45,452 nucleotides of DNA, taken from Armatimonadota bacterium (GTDB taxonomy: Bacteria; Bacteroidota; Ignavibacteria; OLB7). Shown here piece by piece: positions 35,586 through 42,776 of this stretch; position 1 is the stretch's first letter, and every line of letters starts with the position of its first letter. The stretch spans positions 1 through 45,452 of the forward strand of contig JADZEY010000116.1 in the NCBI GenBank assembly GCA_020850315.1. Direction: 5' to 3'. Position numbers and translations under genes: made by a program. The notes beneath the pieces are model-generated. The model saw only the letters and a list, made by a program, of their open reading frames with translations, was not told the origin of the DNA and did not search any database.

Positions 35586-36430
35586 CGCAGAAGGAAAATC
35601 ACACAGAGAAATACACGGATAAAGAAGCCAAAAGGTTTCTGAAAGAAATTCGTGTAGAGTATGTCAAGTGGAGCAACGCAAATGAGAAGCTGAAAGGCCC
35701 GTTTGCAAATCAAGAAAAGAACGATAGTGAAATTATTCGACAACGAGTACAGCTGTTTTCTGAGTATAAGGAATTTGTTGATCAACAGAAATATGCTGAA
35801 AAGTTTGACAGCCGTTCAAATCTTCATTCATCTGTATTGGAAGAATTTATTTATTATCTGTTTTGTGATATGGTTTTTGATTTTTCAAAATCAGCTGTGT
35901 TAGGGAAAGCTCACACTTTCAAAGATATTTTCTTCAATTCATCTTCTTATAAGGAGATGGTTTCAAAGCCAAATGCCAAAATTGAAAAGAAAGATCATGA
36001 TTTTGTGATTGGTGTAAACATTCAAACAGAAATGAAATGCGAAGGAAGTCAGTCAGTTGAGAAGCATAGTTGGCAAATTCCAGCAGTTGCTATCGAGTGT
36101 AAAACTTATCTTGATAAAACAATGCTTGAAGGTTCGTCAACTGCTGCAGAACAATTAAAAAACAGAAATCCAAATGCAATGTACATTGTAGTTGCTGAAT
36201 GGCTGAAACTTACAGATCAAGTAAATCTGAAAAAATTTAAGGTTGACCAGATTTATATTCTTCGCAAACAGAAAAATACCGATCGAGAATATCGTTATGC
36301 TGCAGCTTACAAGAAGAATCCAATTCATGTTGATGTAGTGCAGCATCTTTTTAACACAGTGAGGAATCATCTGACAACCGATTGGCATAGCGGTGTAAAT
36401 TATGGATTGCAAAAAGGATATTTGCTCTAA
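35561..36430 (+). CDS. Type II restriction endonuclease, PD-(D/E)XK type (possibly Bpu10I-like)
   Basis: A 289-residue protein following the methyltransferase with overlapping reading frames, as expected for a coupled restriction-modification pair. A PD-(D/E)XK-like core is visible: DHDFVIG (Asp145/Asp147) followed by VAIECKTYLDKTM with Glu179-Cys-Lys181, then a strand NAMYIVVAEW. The ECKTYLDKT segment reminds me of the Bpu10I family of endonucleases, but that is a memory-based hint, not a verified match. The N-terminal 140 residues are helical and charged. The gene shares the AT-rich composition of its partner. No controller (C) protein gene is seen. Confidence 0.75.
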   Translation: MLVHGDNLTQKENHTEKYTDKEAKRFLKEIRVEYVKWSNANEKLKGPFANQEKNDSEIIRQRVQLFSEYKEFVDQQKYAEKFDSRSNLHSSVLEEFIYYLFCDMVFDFSKSAVLGKAHTFKDIFFNSSSYKEMVSKPNAKIEKKDHDFVIGVNIQTEMKCEGSQSVEKHSWQIPAVAIECKTYLDKTMLEGSSTAAEQLKNRNPNAMYIVVAEWLKLTDQVNLKKFKVDQIYILRKQKNTDREYRYAAAYKKNPIHVDVVQHLFNTVRNHLTTDWHSGVNYGLQKGYLL

Positions 36431-36534
36431 GCGTCCAAGAACTCGAAAATCTGCTAATATGGGGTTAGCAAAACGGTGAATGTAGTAGTCAAATACACTG
36501 CCATGCTTCTCTTCAATATTTATGCAAAGGAGAT

Positions 36535-36642
36535 GTGTTGTGCTTCAAATGCTGTTGCTTCGCTATGCTCAGCCTAATAATCACGGGCTGTACCCCCCCC
36601 CATAACACACACCATTCAGCCCACACTGCTGGCAGCACATGA
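36535..36642 (+). CDS. Possible 35-residue lipoprotein, coupled to the downstream gene
   Basis: From the GTG at 36535 (or the TTG at 36538) the frame encodes 35 residues. It runs through a short Cys-rich hydrophobic signal and a good lipobox, LIITGC (Cys19), then a small His/Thr-rich tail ending at TGA that overlaps the next start (ATGA, 36639-36642). AAGGAG lies at 36528-36533, a few bases upstream. The short charged N-region and weak start codons make the call uncertain; the lipobox, ribosome site and overlap together support it. Size alone would let it escape normal gene callers. Confidence 0.35.
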   Translation: MLCFKCCCFAMLSLIITGCTPPHNTHHSAHTAGST

Positions 36643-38879
36643 TGCGTATTCCTACCATTTCCCTCCCCTTGCTGATCCCGTTTGCAACGCTGATGCTTGC
36701 TGCGCTCGGGTTGCAGTTCCTTCCGCTGACCGGTGAGCTTCACTATGAGTTTTCCGCTGCGATGGCGTTGGTTGCAAGCCTTGTGGTTGGGTTGGCGACG
36801 CTTTGGCGCGGGGCATCATGGTGTGCGCTCCCTTCCGGCAAGGGGGCGATTGATGAAGCCACTGCACAGCGTTACCGCGATTCCATTGCTGCGGATTTCC
36901 GCCAAACCTCAATCCGTGCGGTTGCGCTCACGCTTCCGCCGCTGCTGATTCCGTTGGCGCGGGCGGTGTTTGGCCACGGTTGCGGGCTTGCCGATGGAGT
37001 GCTCTGGTATCTGCTGCTGGTTCCCGTTTCGGCATGGATTAGCAGTGTGTTGGCGTTGCTTTCCGGGATGACGTTCTGCCGCCGTTGGGTCCAGCTGTGC
37101 GGGTTCTTGGGGCTGTGGTCGCTAACGCTGTTTCGTGGCGGACACGAGGCGTACCACGGGCCGCATATCTTCATGTATGCTTGGCAGATTGGGTTCTTTC
37201 CCGGGGGATCCTGGGATCCCGAACTTCCGATAACCGGGCGGTTGCTTCTCTACCGAATCGCCCATATCACCCTTGCTGCCGGGCTGTTGTTGGTTGTTCA
37301 AGAATTGCAAGGATTGCGGCTTGGAGTCCAGCAGGGGATTGTTCGGAAAGGAGGTGTTCTGCTTGCTGGAATGTTGGCGGTGGCTGCCGTTGTCTGCATC
37401 CCCTTCCGCTCCGATCTTGGCCTTTCCCGCACCGATGGTTGGCTGCGCGCTGCCCTGGGCGATACGCTGGCGACACGCCACGCCACCATCTACTACAACG
37501 CCTCGGCTACCGATTCGCTGGATCGCTGGCGCGCGGCTAATCTCACCGATTTCTACCTTGAAGAACACGCCCAAACACTGGGCCTAACCGCCCAAGAAAT
37601 TGAGCCAGTAACCCTCTACCTTTTCTCCTCGCCCGAAGAACAACAACTGCTTGTTGGCACAAGCTCCGCCAGCTTCACAAAACCGTGGAAACGGGAGCTG
37701 TGCCAGACGTTTGGCCGCATTGAAGTATCGCTGAAACATGAGCTTGCACACTTGGCGTTGGCCCGCTACGGCGCGGTGTTGGGCATCTCCATCAACCAGG
37801 GGTTGTTGGAAGGAGGGGCGGTGGCGTTGGAGGGTTCGTGGGGGATGTGGGGGCTGCACCGGTACGCACGCGCAATCGGCGATTTCCAGCTTGGCCCGCC
37901 TGTGCCGGAAGTGATGACCACCAGCGGGTTCAGCCGCCAGAAGGCTTCGCTTGCGTATGTGATGGCCGGGTCGTTCTGCAAGTGGCTGATAGATACTTAC
38001 GGAGCCGAACGCTTCCGGCAAGCCTATGGCTGGGGAGATTTTTTGGAGGCCTACGGGAAGCCGCTGGACACGCTTTCGGCTGAATACGCACGATTCATTG
38101 CAGCACTGCCGCCAACGCCGGAGCGGTATCGCCCAACCGTGCGCTACCTGTTTGGCGGCGGATCGTTTTTTGCGCAACGCTGTCTGCGGAACATTGCCAC
38201 ACTGAACGCTGTTGGATATGATGCGTTGGCCGAACAACGGTGGGGAAAAGCATTGCAGGCGTTTCGGGAATCGGAGAGTGAGGGGGGGATCAGCTACGGC
38301 GCACGTGGGGGGATTATCAGGGCATTGTACGGCCAGCAACGGTGGCGCGAACTGATAGATTCCTGCAACGCCTGGGGGCGCGACACCGCAAGCTATCCGC
38401 TCCTTCCATTGTTGATTGAACAGGGGGATGCCTACTGGTCGCTGGGGGATACGGCAACGGCGCGGCGGCTGTACGATTCGGTGGCCAAGCTGAACATCAG
38501 CGTTCCGGTAACCTACCGCGCAACCTTGCGGCGATATTTTTTGGATGACACCCTGGCCGCCAAGCCGATGCTGGGATATTTCACGGCGCAATGGAGCCTG
38601 GCCGAGCGACTCAGCTTTTTGAATCAGATGCAGGAAGGAGGGAAGAATGATGGTGTGATGCAGCTGATGGAGATCACGCTTATCGCCAATCTCACTCCAT
38701 ACCAGGCGGCGCGGCGGCTTCAAACAACGCTGAACTTTATCGAATCGGATAGCCTGCTTCAGCAACGCAGCCCCCACGCCGAAGCGATTGCGTGGCTGGT
38801 CGGCTACCAACTGCGTTCCCTTTTTGCTATTGCCCGATTGCCGTTCCCTTCGCCGCCAGCCACACTTACTGTGAGATGA
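36639..38879 (+). CDS. Membrane-anchored HExxH (gluzincin-like) metallopeptidase with TPR-like C-terminal region
   Basis: A 746-residue protein. The first 270 residues hold about six hydrophobic segments (e.g. IPFATLMLAALGLQF, AMALVASLVVGLA, LLLVPVSAWISSVLALL, GVLLAGMLAVAAVV). The domain after them contains HELAH (His367-Glu368-x-x-His371), followed by EGGAVALEG with Glu391 as likely third zinc ligand, the layout of 'peptidase MA-like' gluzincins. The C-terminal third has helical repeats (YDALAEQRWGKALQAFRESE, DAYWSLGDTATARRLYDSV) like TPRs. The start at 36639 overlaps the small upstream frame. Substrate is unknown; an exported peptidase domain facing the periplasm is my inference. Confidence 0.72.
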   Translation: MMRIPTISLPLLIPFATLMLAALGLQFLPLTGELHYEFSAAMALVASLVVGLATLWRGASWCALPSGKGAIDEATAQRYRDSIAADFRQTSIRAVALTLPPLLIPLARAVFGHGCGLADGVLWYLLLVPVSAWISSVLALLSGMTFCRRWVQLCGFLGLWSLTLFRGGHEAYHGPHIFMYAWQIGFFPGGSWDPELPITGRLLLYRIAHITLAAGLLLVVQELQGLRLGVQQGIVRKGGVLLAGMLAVAAVVCIPFRSDLGLSRTDGWLRAALGDTLATRHATIYYNASATDSLDRWRAANLTDFYLEEHAQTLGLTAQEIEPVTLYLFSSPEEQQLLVGTSSASFTKPWKRELCQTFGRIEVSLKHELAHLALARYGAVLGISINQGLLEGGAVALEGSWGMWGLHRYARAIGDFQLGPPVPEVMTTSGFSRQKASLAYVMAGSFCKWLIDTYGAERFRQAYGWGDFLEAYGKPLDTLSAEYARFIAALPPTPERYRPTVRYLFGGGSFFAQRCLRNIATLNAVGYDALAEQRWGKALQAFRESESEGGISYGARGGIIRALYGQQRWRELIDSCNAWGRDTASYPLLPLLIEQGDAYWSLGDTATARRLYDSVAKLNISVPVTYRATLRRYFLDDTLAAKPMLGYFTAQWSLAERLSFLNQMQEGGKNDGVMQLMEITLIANLTPYQAARRLQTTLNFIESDSLLQQRSPHAEAIAWLVGYQLRSLFAIARLPFPSPPATLTVR

Positions 38880-38908
38880 CCCCGAACCTCACTGTTGGCC
38901 GCTTTGAT

Positions 38909-39154
38909 GCTTCGACAGGCTCAGCATGAACGGGTGAGTGAACTTAAGGGTATGAGTGGAGCCACTGAACGAGCAATCGTTCACTGTTGCCCTCGTTCGC
39001 TGCTGGCCCTCACCCCGGCCCTCTCCCAAGCGGGTGATGCTACTATTTCCACTCCATTGGTCGGGCGGGAGAGGGAGCCAAAGCCGAAAAGGGATTTCAA
39101 TGCTTCGCTGTTCCACCGGACATCACCCTCCGCTCATGCTGAGCTTGTCGAAGC
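38909..39154. repeat. Dispersed-type intergenic inverted repeat element
   Basis: The arms, 38909-38929 and 39134-39154, are inverted copies matching at 20 of 21 positions (core CTTCGACAGGCTCAGCATG and its complement with one C/T change). Inside is a second inverted pair, CCCTCTCCC (39019-39027) and GGGAGAGGG (39067-39075), and a TGAACGA-GCAA-TCGTTCA hairpin (38966-38983). These cores resemble palindromic extragenic repeats seen in many genomes. The element fills most of the 334-base gap between the gluzincin gene and the convergent histidine kinase gene; I see no gene in it. Confidence 0.75.
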
Positions 39155-39213
39155 AAGCCAGTGAACGAGCAAGTGTGCACTATCCAAGTTCTGCGTACGG
39201 TGAGTTACTCACG

Positions 39214-41214
39214 CTATCCCAACAGTGTTAGCGGGCCCTCGCGGTCGGCAAGGTTGAAGTCGTAGGTGGCGGTGGGAAGCTCCAGCACAAACAACGCGCC
39301 GTTCCCCGGCTCCGACTGGCACCAGACGCTCCCCTGCATCAACTCCATTAGCCGCTGCACAATGGATAGCCCCAGCCCTGTGGAGTGTTCCCCTGCGGTG
39401 GGGCGTGCCGACAGCCGCGCAAATTTCCCGAACAGCCGCTGGCGATCCTTCGCCGTCAGCCCCGGGCCTTGATCTTGAACTTCAATCCTGACTTTGCTCC
39501 CCACCATCACAGTCCGCACGGTAATCTGTTTGCCACGTGGGGAGAATTTTATGGCGTTGGAGAGAAGGTTATCCAGTGCTTGCACCAGCAGGTTGGCATC
39601 GGCCATGACGCGGATTGCACGCTCGGCTGGCTGAATAGTCAGGGTCTGCCCTTTTTGTGAAGCACGTTCCAAGTAAGGGCGCGCCACCCTGTCAATGATG
39701 TCGGCAACGTCAACGGCGGTTGTCCGCATCTGCATCTCCCCTTCTTCCAAGCGGTTGATGTCTAACAGGTTGGTGATGGTCTCGAACATCCGGTCGGCGG
39801 TTTGCAAGATGTCGGTGGCCAGCTCGGCAACAAACGTTGGGTCATTCGCCATTGTTCGGTCGCGTAGTAATCCAGCAAACCCTCGGATTGCTGCAATCGG
39901 GTTTTTTAGGTCGTGGGCGGTGATCCCCAAGAACTCATTTTTCTCGTAGTTCAACCCCACCAATCGTTCGTTCGCTTGCTGAAGTTGGGCGTTGGCTTGC
40001 ACAAGCTCAACATTCCGCAGATGGGCAATCTCCGCTTCCTTTCGCGCCTGTTCGGTGTCGAACTGAAGCATCATCGTTCTGATTCGCACGGTGCTTCGCT
40101 CGTTCATTGCTTGATCTTTCAGCGCGTAGTGTTCCGAAAGATGATGGAACGCTTGCTGGAAGTTGTCGGCAAGTCGGTAGGCTTCGGCAAGCTCGCGGTG
40201 GATGTCGGCGCGGCGCAGTTGGTCGCGGTCGGGAGCGGTGGCAAGGGCTTTTTGCAGGAGTGAGATGGCGTATTCATAATCTCGCACGTCGTCGCGCTGG
40301 TGCCCCGCCAGCGACATCAGCGCGGTGGTGTGGTAGCTGGCAAGGTGTGGGGTGGTGGTCATGGCCAGCCCATGTTCCCAATGCTCCACAGCTTCGGCTG
40401 TGCGGCCCAGCAACACCATCACGTCGCCGATGTTAATGGTTGCAGCTGCCACCCCACGCTGGTCGCCAACTTCCTGGTATATCTGCAGTGCTTGTTGGTA
40501 TTGCAGCAATGCTTTCTGGTACTCTTTGGCTCCATTTTTCAGGCAGTTGGCTAGGTTGTTCAGTGTGTCGGCAATCGCCCCCTGATTTTGGGTTTCTTGG
40601 GCAAGCTCCAACGCTTGCTGGTGGTAGTGTGCCGCGCTGCTGTGGTCGCCAAGCTGTGCCTGCAGCAGGCCGATGTTATTCAGCGCGAACAGGGTTCCGG
40701 TGCTGTCGCTCGCCGTCCGTTTCCGTTCCAGATTTTCGCTGAACAACTCCAACGCTTTCTCAAGATCCCCCAGCGAATCATACACAAGGGCAATGTTGTT
40801 CAGCAGCGATGAAATTAGTGCGTCGGCAAGGTCGGGGTTGGATTCGTAGCGGCGTGTGGCAAGCTCGCGCGATTCCAGAAAGAACTGCAACGCACGCGGA
40901 AGGTCATCAAGGCCAAGATGGCAACTGGCGATGGTGTTCAGGCAGCGGGCAAGCTCAATCGGAAGATCAACCGCACGGAACAGCTGGCGCGATTCTTCGG
41001 CAAGCTGAAGTGCTTGGGGGTAGTCGGCACGCAGGAAGAAATAGCAGGCATGAAGCCACCGCAGCCGCGCCAATCCGGCTCGGTAATCACTTTTCAACGC
41101 TTGGGACCAAGCATCCTGAATCACAGCAAGAACAGCATCGTCCCCGCCGGTTCGCAGCCGGCTGCTGATGTTCTTGATCTGTTCATCCAGATGGTGCTGT
41201 TCTGCTGTTGGCAC
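39214..41214 (-). CDS. TPR-containing sensor histidine kinase
   Basis: A 666-residue soluble kinase. Tetratricopeptide repeats cover about 55-375 (e.g. LNNIALVYDSLGDLEKALELF, LNNLANCLKNG, AATINIGDVMVLLGRTAEAV), then a coiled coil (about 385-425). HisKA has FLGITAHDLKNPIAAIRGFA with phospho-His434, and HATPase_c has LDNLLSNAIKFSPRG, DQGPGL and STGLGLSIV. No receiver or membrane segment is present. No ATG opens the frame; I use the GTG at 41214, with a TTG at 41229 as alternative, and a farther TTG at 41367 would overlap the aminotransferase. It lies about 50 bases downstream of the aminotransferase and is likely co-transcribed with it. Confidence 0.88.
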   Translation of the reverse strand: MPTAEQHHLDEQIKNISSRLRTGGDDAVLAVIQDAWSQALKSDYRAGLARLRWLHACYFFLRADYPQALQLAEESRQLFRAVDLPIELARCLNTIASCHLGLDDLPRALQFFLESRELATRRYESNPDLADALISSLLNNIALVYDSLGDLEKALELFSENLERKRTASDSTGTLFALNNIGLLQAQLGDHSSAAHYHQQALELAQETQNQGAIADTLNNLANCLKNGAKEYQKALLQYQQALQIYQEVGDQRGVAAATINIGDVMVLLGRTAEAVEHWEHGLAMTTTPHLASYHTTALMSLAGHQRDDVRDYEYAISLLQKALATAPDRDQLRRADIHRELAEAYRLADNFQQAFHHLSEHYALKDQAMNERSTVRIRTMMLQFDTEQARKEAEIAHLRNVELVQANAQLQQANERLVGLNYEKNEFLGITAHDLKNPIAAIRGFAGLLRDRTMANDPTFVAELATDILQTADRMFETITNLLDINRLEEGEMQMRTTAVDVADIIDRVARPYLERASQKGQTLTIQPAERAIRVMADANLLVQALDNLLSNAIKFSPRGKQITVRTVMVGSKVRIEVQDQGPGLTAKDRQRLFGKFARLSARPTAGEHSTGLGLSIVQRLMELMQGSVWCQSEPGNGALFVLELPTATYDFNLADREGPLTLLG

Positions 41215-41263
41215 TGGGGAGGTTATCAATACTGATGGAACTATTCTGGAACCGGACGGCGCA

Positions 41264-42577
41264 TCACCGCAGCCCAGCCAACGCTTGGCGCAGCCGTGGG
41301 AGCATTGCTGCAATCTCCTGGATTGAGACGGCCCCGACTGACAACCGGAACCAGCCGCTATCTTCAACCATTCCGAAGGCTTGGAAGGGGACGATTGCGA
41401 TTCCCGATTCTTGCAGCAGGTAGTGGCGTATCTGTTCGTTGGTGGAAAGCACGGTTCCGTCGGGGGCCTGCATTCCGTTGACGGGGAATCGGACGCTCAG
41501 GTAAATCGCCCCCATCGGTGCGATAGCCTGCACCGGAAGCCCATCGCTGCGAAGCGATTCCATGCCGTCGAACAATGCCTGCAACCGGGCCTCCACGCCC
41601 GGGCGCATCGTTGCGTGGAATTGATCCATTGCCGCGTCGTCGGCAAGCAATGTTGCCGTTGCAAGCTGCTCGGCACGGGGTGCCCACGCGCCAACATGCC
41701 CAATAAAACTGGCCATGCGGTGGGTGATATCCTCCGGCCCAACGGTCCACCCCACCCGCACTCCGGTTGCGGCAAATGCTTTGGAGATGCCATCAACAAA
41801 GATGGTGTATGGCTGCATCGCTGGCCGCAGCGTCACGGGGTTCACGTGGCTGACATCGCCGAACGTCAGCATCCAATACACCTGGTCGTACATCAGGTAC
41901 AGGGGGCGTTCCTGCGGCGAACGGCTGGCATTTTCCTCCAGCACGGCATCGCACACGTCGGCAAGCTGATCGGGAGTGAAAGCGGTTCCGGTTGGATTAA
42001 GGGGTGAGTTCAGCGCAAGCAATCGTGCGCCGCGCAAGGCCTGGCGCAGTTGTTTTCCGGTTGGCAGAAAGTTGCTGCTGCTGCTGCACGTCACCGGAAC
42101 CCCAACCGCGCCAACAAGGTGGCAGTAGTGATTGTTGTTCCAGCTTGGAACCGGGTACACAACGCGGTCGCCAGTGTCCACTACTGCGCGGTAGGCGGCG
42201 TAAATCCCCGGGCGTGATCCCCCCGTGACCAGCACCGATTCAATCGGGTATCGCAGCCCCAGCCGGCGCTGGTAGAACTCCACCACTGCACGCCGCAACG
42301 GCGCAACACCATCCGACGGCGGATAGTTGGTTTCGCCAGCGCGAACCCGCTCCACGATTGCGTCTTCCAACTCCATTGGGATGCGGAATTGCGCAGGGCT
42401 GAAATCCCCAACCGTCAGATTGCACACCGAGTGCCCAGCCGCCACCAGCCCACGGATATCGGAGGCGATCTTCAAAATCTCCGATCCAATCAGCCCGTCG
42501 GCCATTGCCGAAAGGCGGCTGGCGGGTTCGGAAAGAAGCTCAAGGTCGTTGGTTTCAACGTTGTCGTCAATAATCAT
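41264..42577 (-). CDS. Class I/II pyridoxal-phosphate aminotransferase
   Basis: A 437-residue fold-type I aminotransferase. Visible marks: VGDFSPAQFRIP near the N terminus, NYPPSDGVAPLRRAV, VTGGSRPGIYAAYRAV, LNSPLNPTGT, YDQVYWMLTF and the PLP lysine in GISKAFAATGVRVGW (Lys266), plus FRLSVGAVS near the end. Length and motifs resemble aspartate- or aromatic-type transaminases; the amino donor is not determined. The ATG at 42577 has GGAGG at the right distance, so I prefer it to the longer frame to 42778, which would overlap the promoter region. The kinase gene follows on the same strand. Confidence 0.92.
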   Translation of the reverse strand: MIIDDNVETNDLELLSEPASRLSAMADGLIGSEILKIASDIRGLVAAGHSVCNLTVGDFSPAQFRIPMELEDAIVERVRAGETNYPPSDGVAPLRRAVVEFYQRRLGLRYPIESVLVTGGSRPGIYAAYRAVVDTGDRVVYPVPSWNNNHYCHLVGAVGVPVTCSSSSNFLPTGKQLRQALRGARLLALNSPLNPTGTAFTPDQLADVCDAVLEENASRSPQERPLYLMYDQVYWMLTFGDVSHVNPVTLRPAMQPYTIFVDGISKAFAATGVRVGWTVGPEDITHRMASFIGHVGAWAPRAEQLATATLLADDAAMDQFHATMRPGVEARLQALFDGMESLRSDGLPVQAIAPMGAIYLSVRFPVNGMQAPDGTVLSTNEQIRHYLLQESGIAIVPFQAFGMVEDSGWFRLSVGAVSIQEIAAMLPRLRQALAGLR

Positions 42578-42610
42578 GGCAATGCCTCCGGTTTGATTCT
42601 GTGTGGAGTG

Positions 42611-42640
42611 GGAAGATAGGGATGCAAGGGGATTATGCAA
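42611..42640 (-). promoter_or_regulatory. Promoter candidate for the aminotransferase-kinase operon
   Basis: On the minus strand TTGCAT (42640-42635), 16-nt spacer, TATCTTCC (42618-42611). This resembles the TATCTTNG boxes elsewhere in the window. The expected start near 42604 gives a short leader with the GGAGG site. Confidence 0.5.
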
Positions 42641-42776
42641 GAGGGGGCGGTGAGAAGAGTTTACGCTAACAATTTCACCTCTGTTATCGCTTGCCATACT
42701 AATTGTTATCAGTAGTAGATACGTTGTTGTGGTAGTGCCACACTTCATCCATCGAACATAACCGGATACCACGATC

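Larger units (their letters stand above)
34300..36450. mobile_element. AT-rich restriction-modification island
   Basis: The stretch changes abruptly from G+C-rich to AT-rich near 34290-34305 and back after about 36430-36530. It contains only the methyltransferase and nuclease. I see no transposase, integrase, tRNA target or convincing terminal direct repeats, so the means of entry is unknown. Boundaries are approximate and judged by eye. A TGCTAA/TTAGCA stem (36452-36470) lies at the right edge. Confidence 0.7.

Noticed and set aside
34290-36540. Integrase-type genomic island with attachment sites
   Set aside because: No tRNA, integrase or matching direct repeats at the two compositional edges; called only an AT-rich island.
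41215-41367. N-terminal extension of the TPR kinase from a TTG at 41367
   Set aside because: Would overlap the 3' end of the aminotransferase gene by about 100 bases, and the translated residues look unlike protein.
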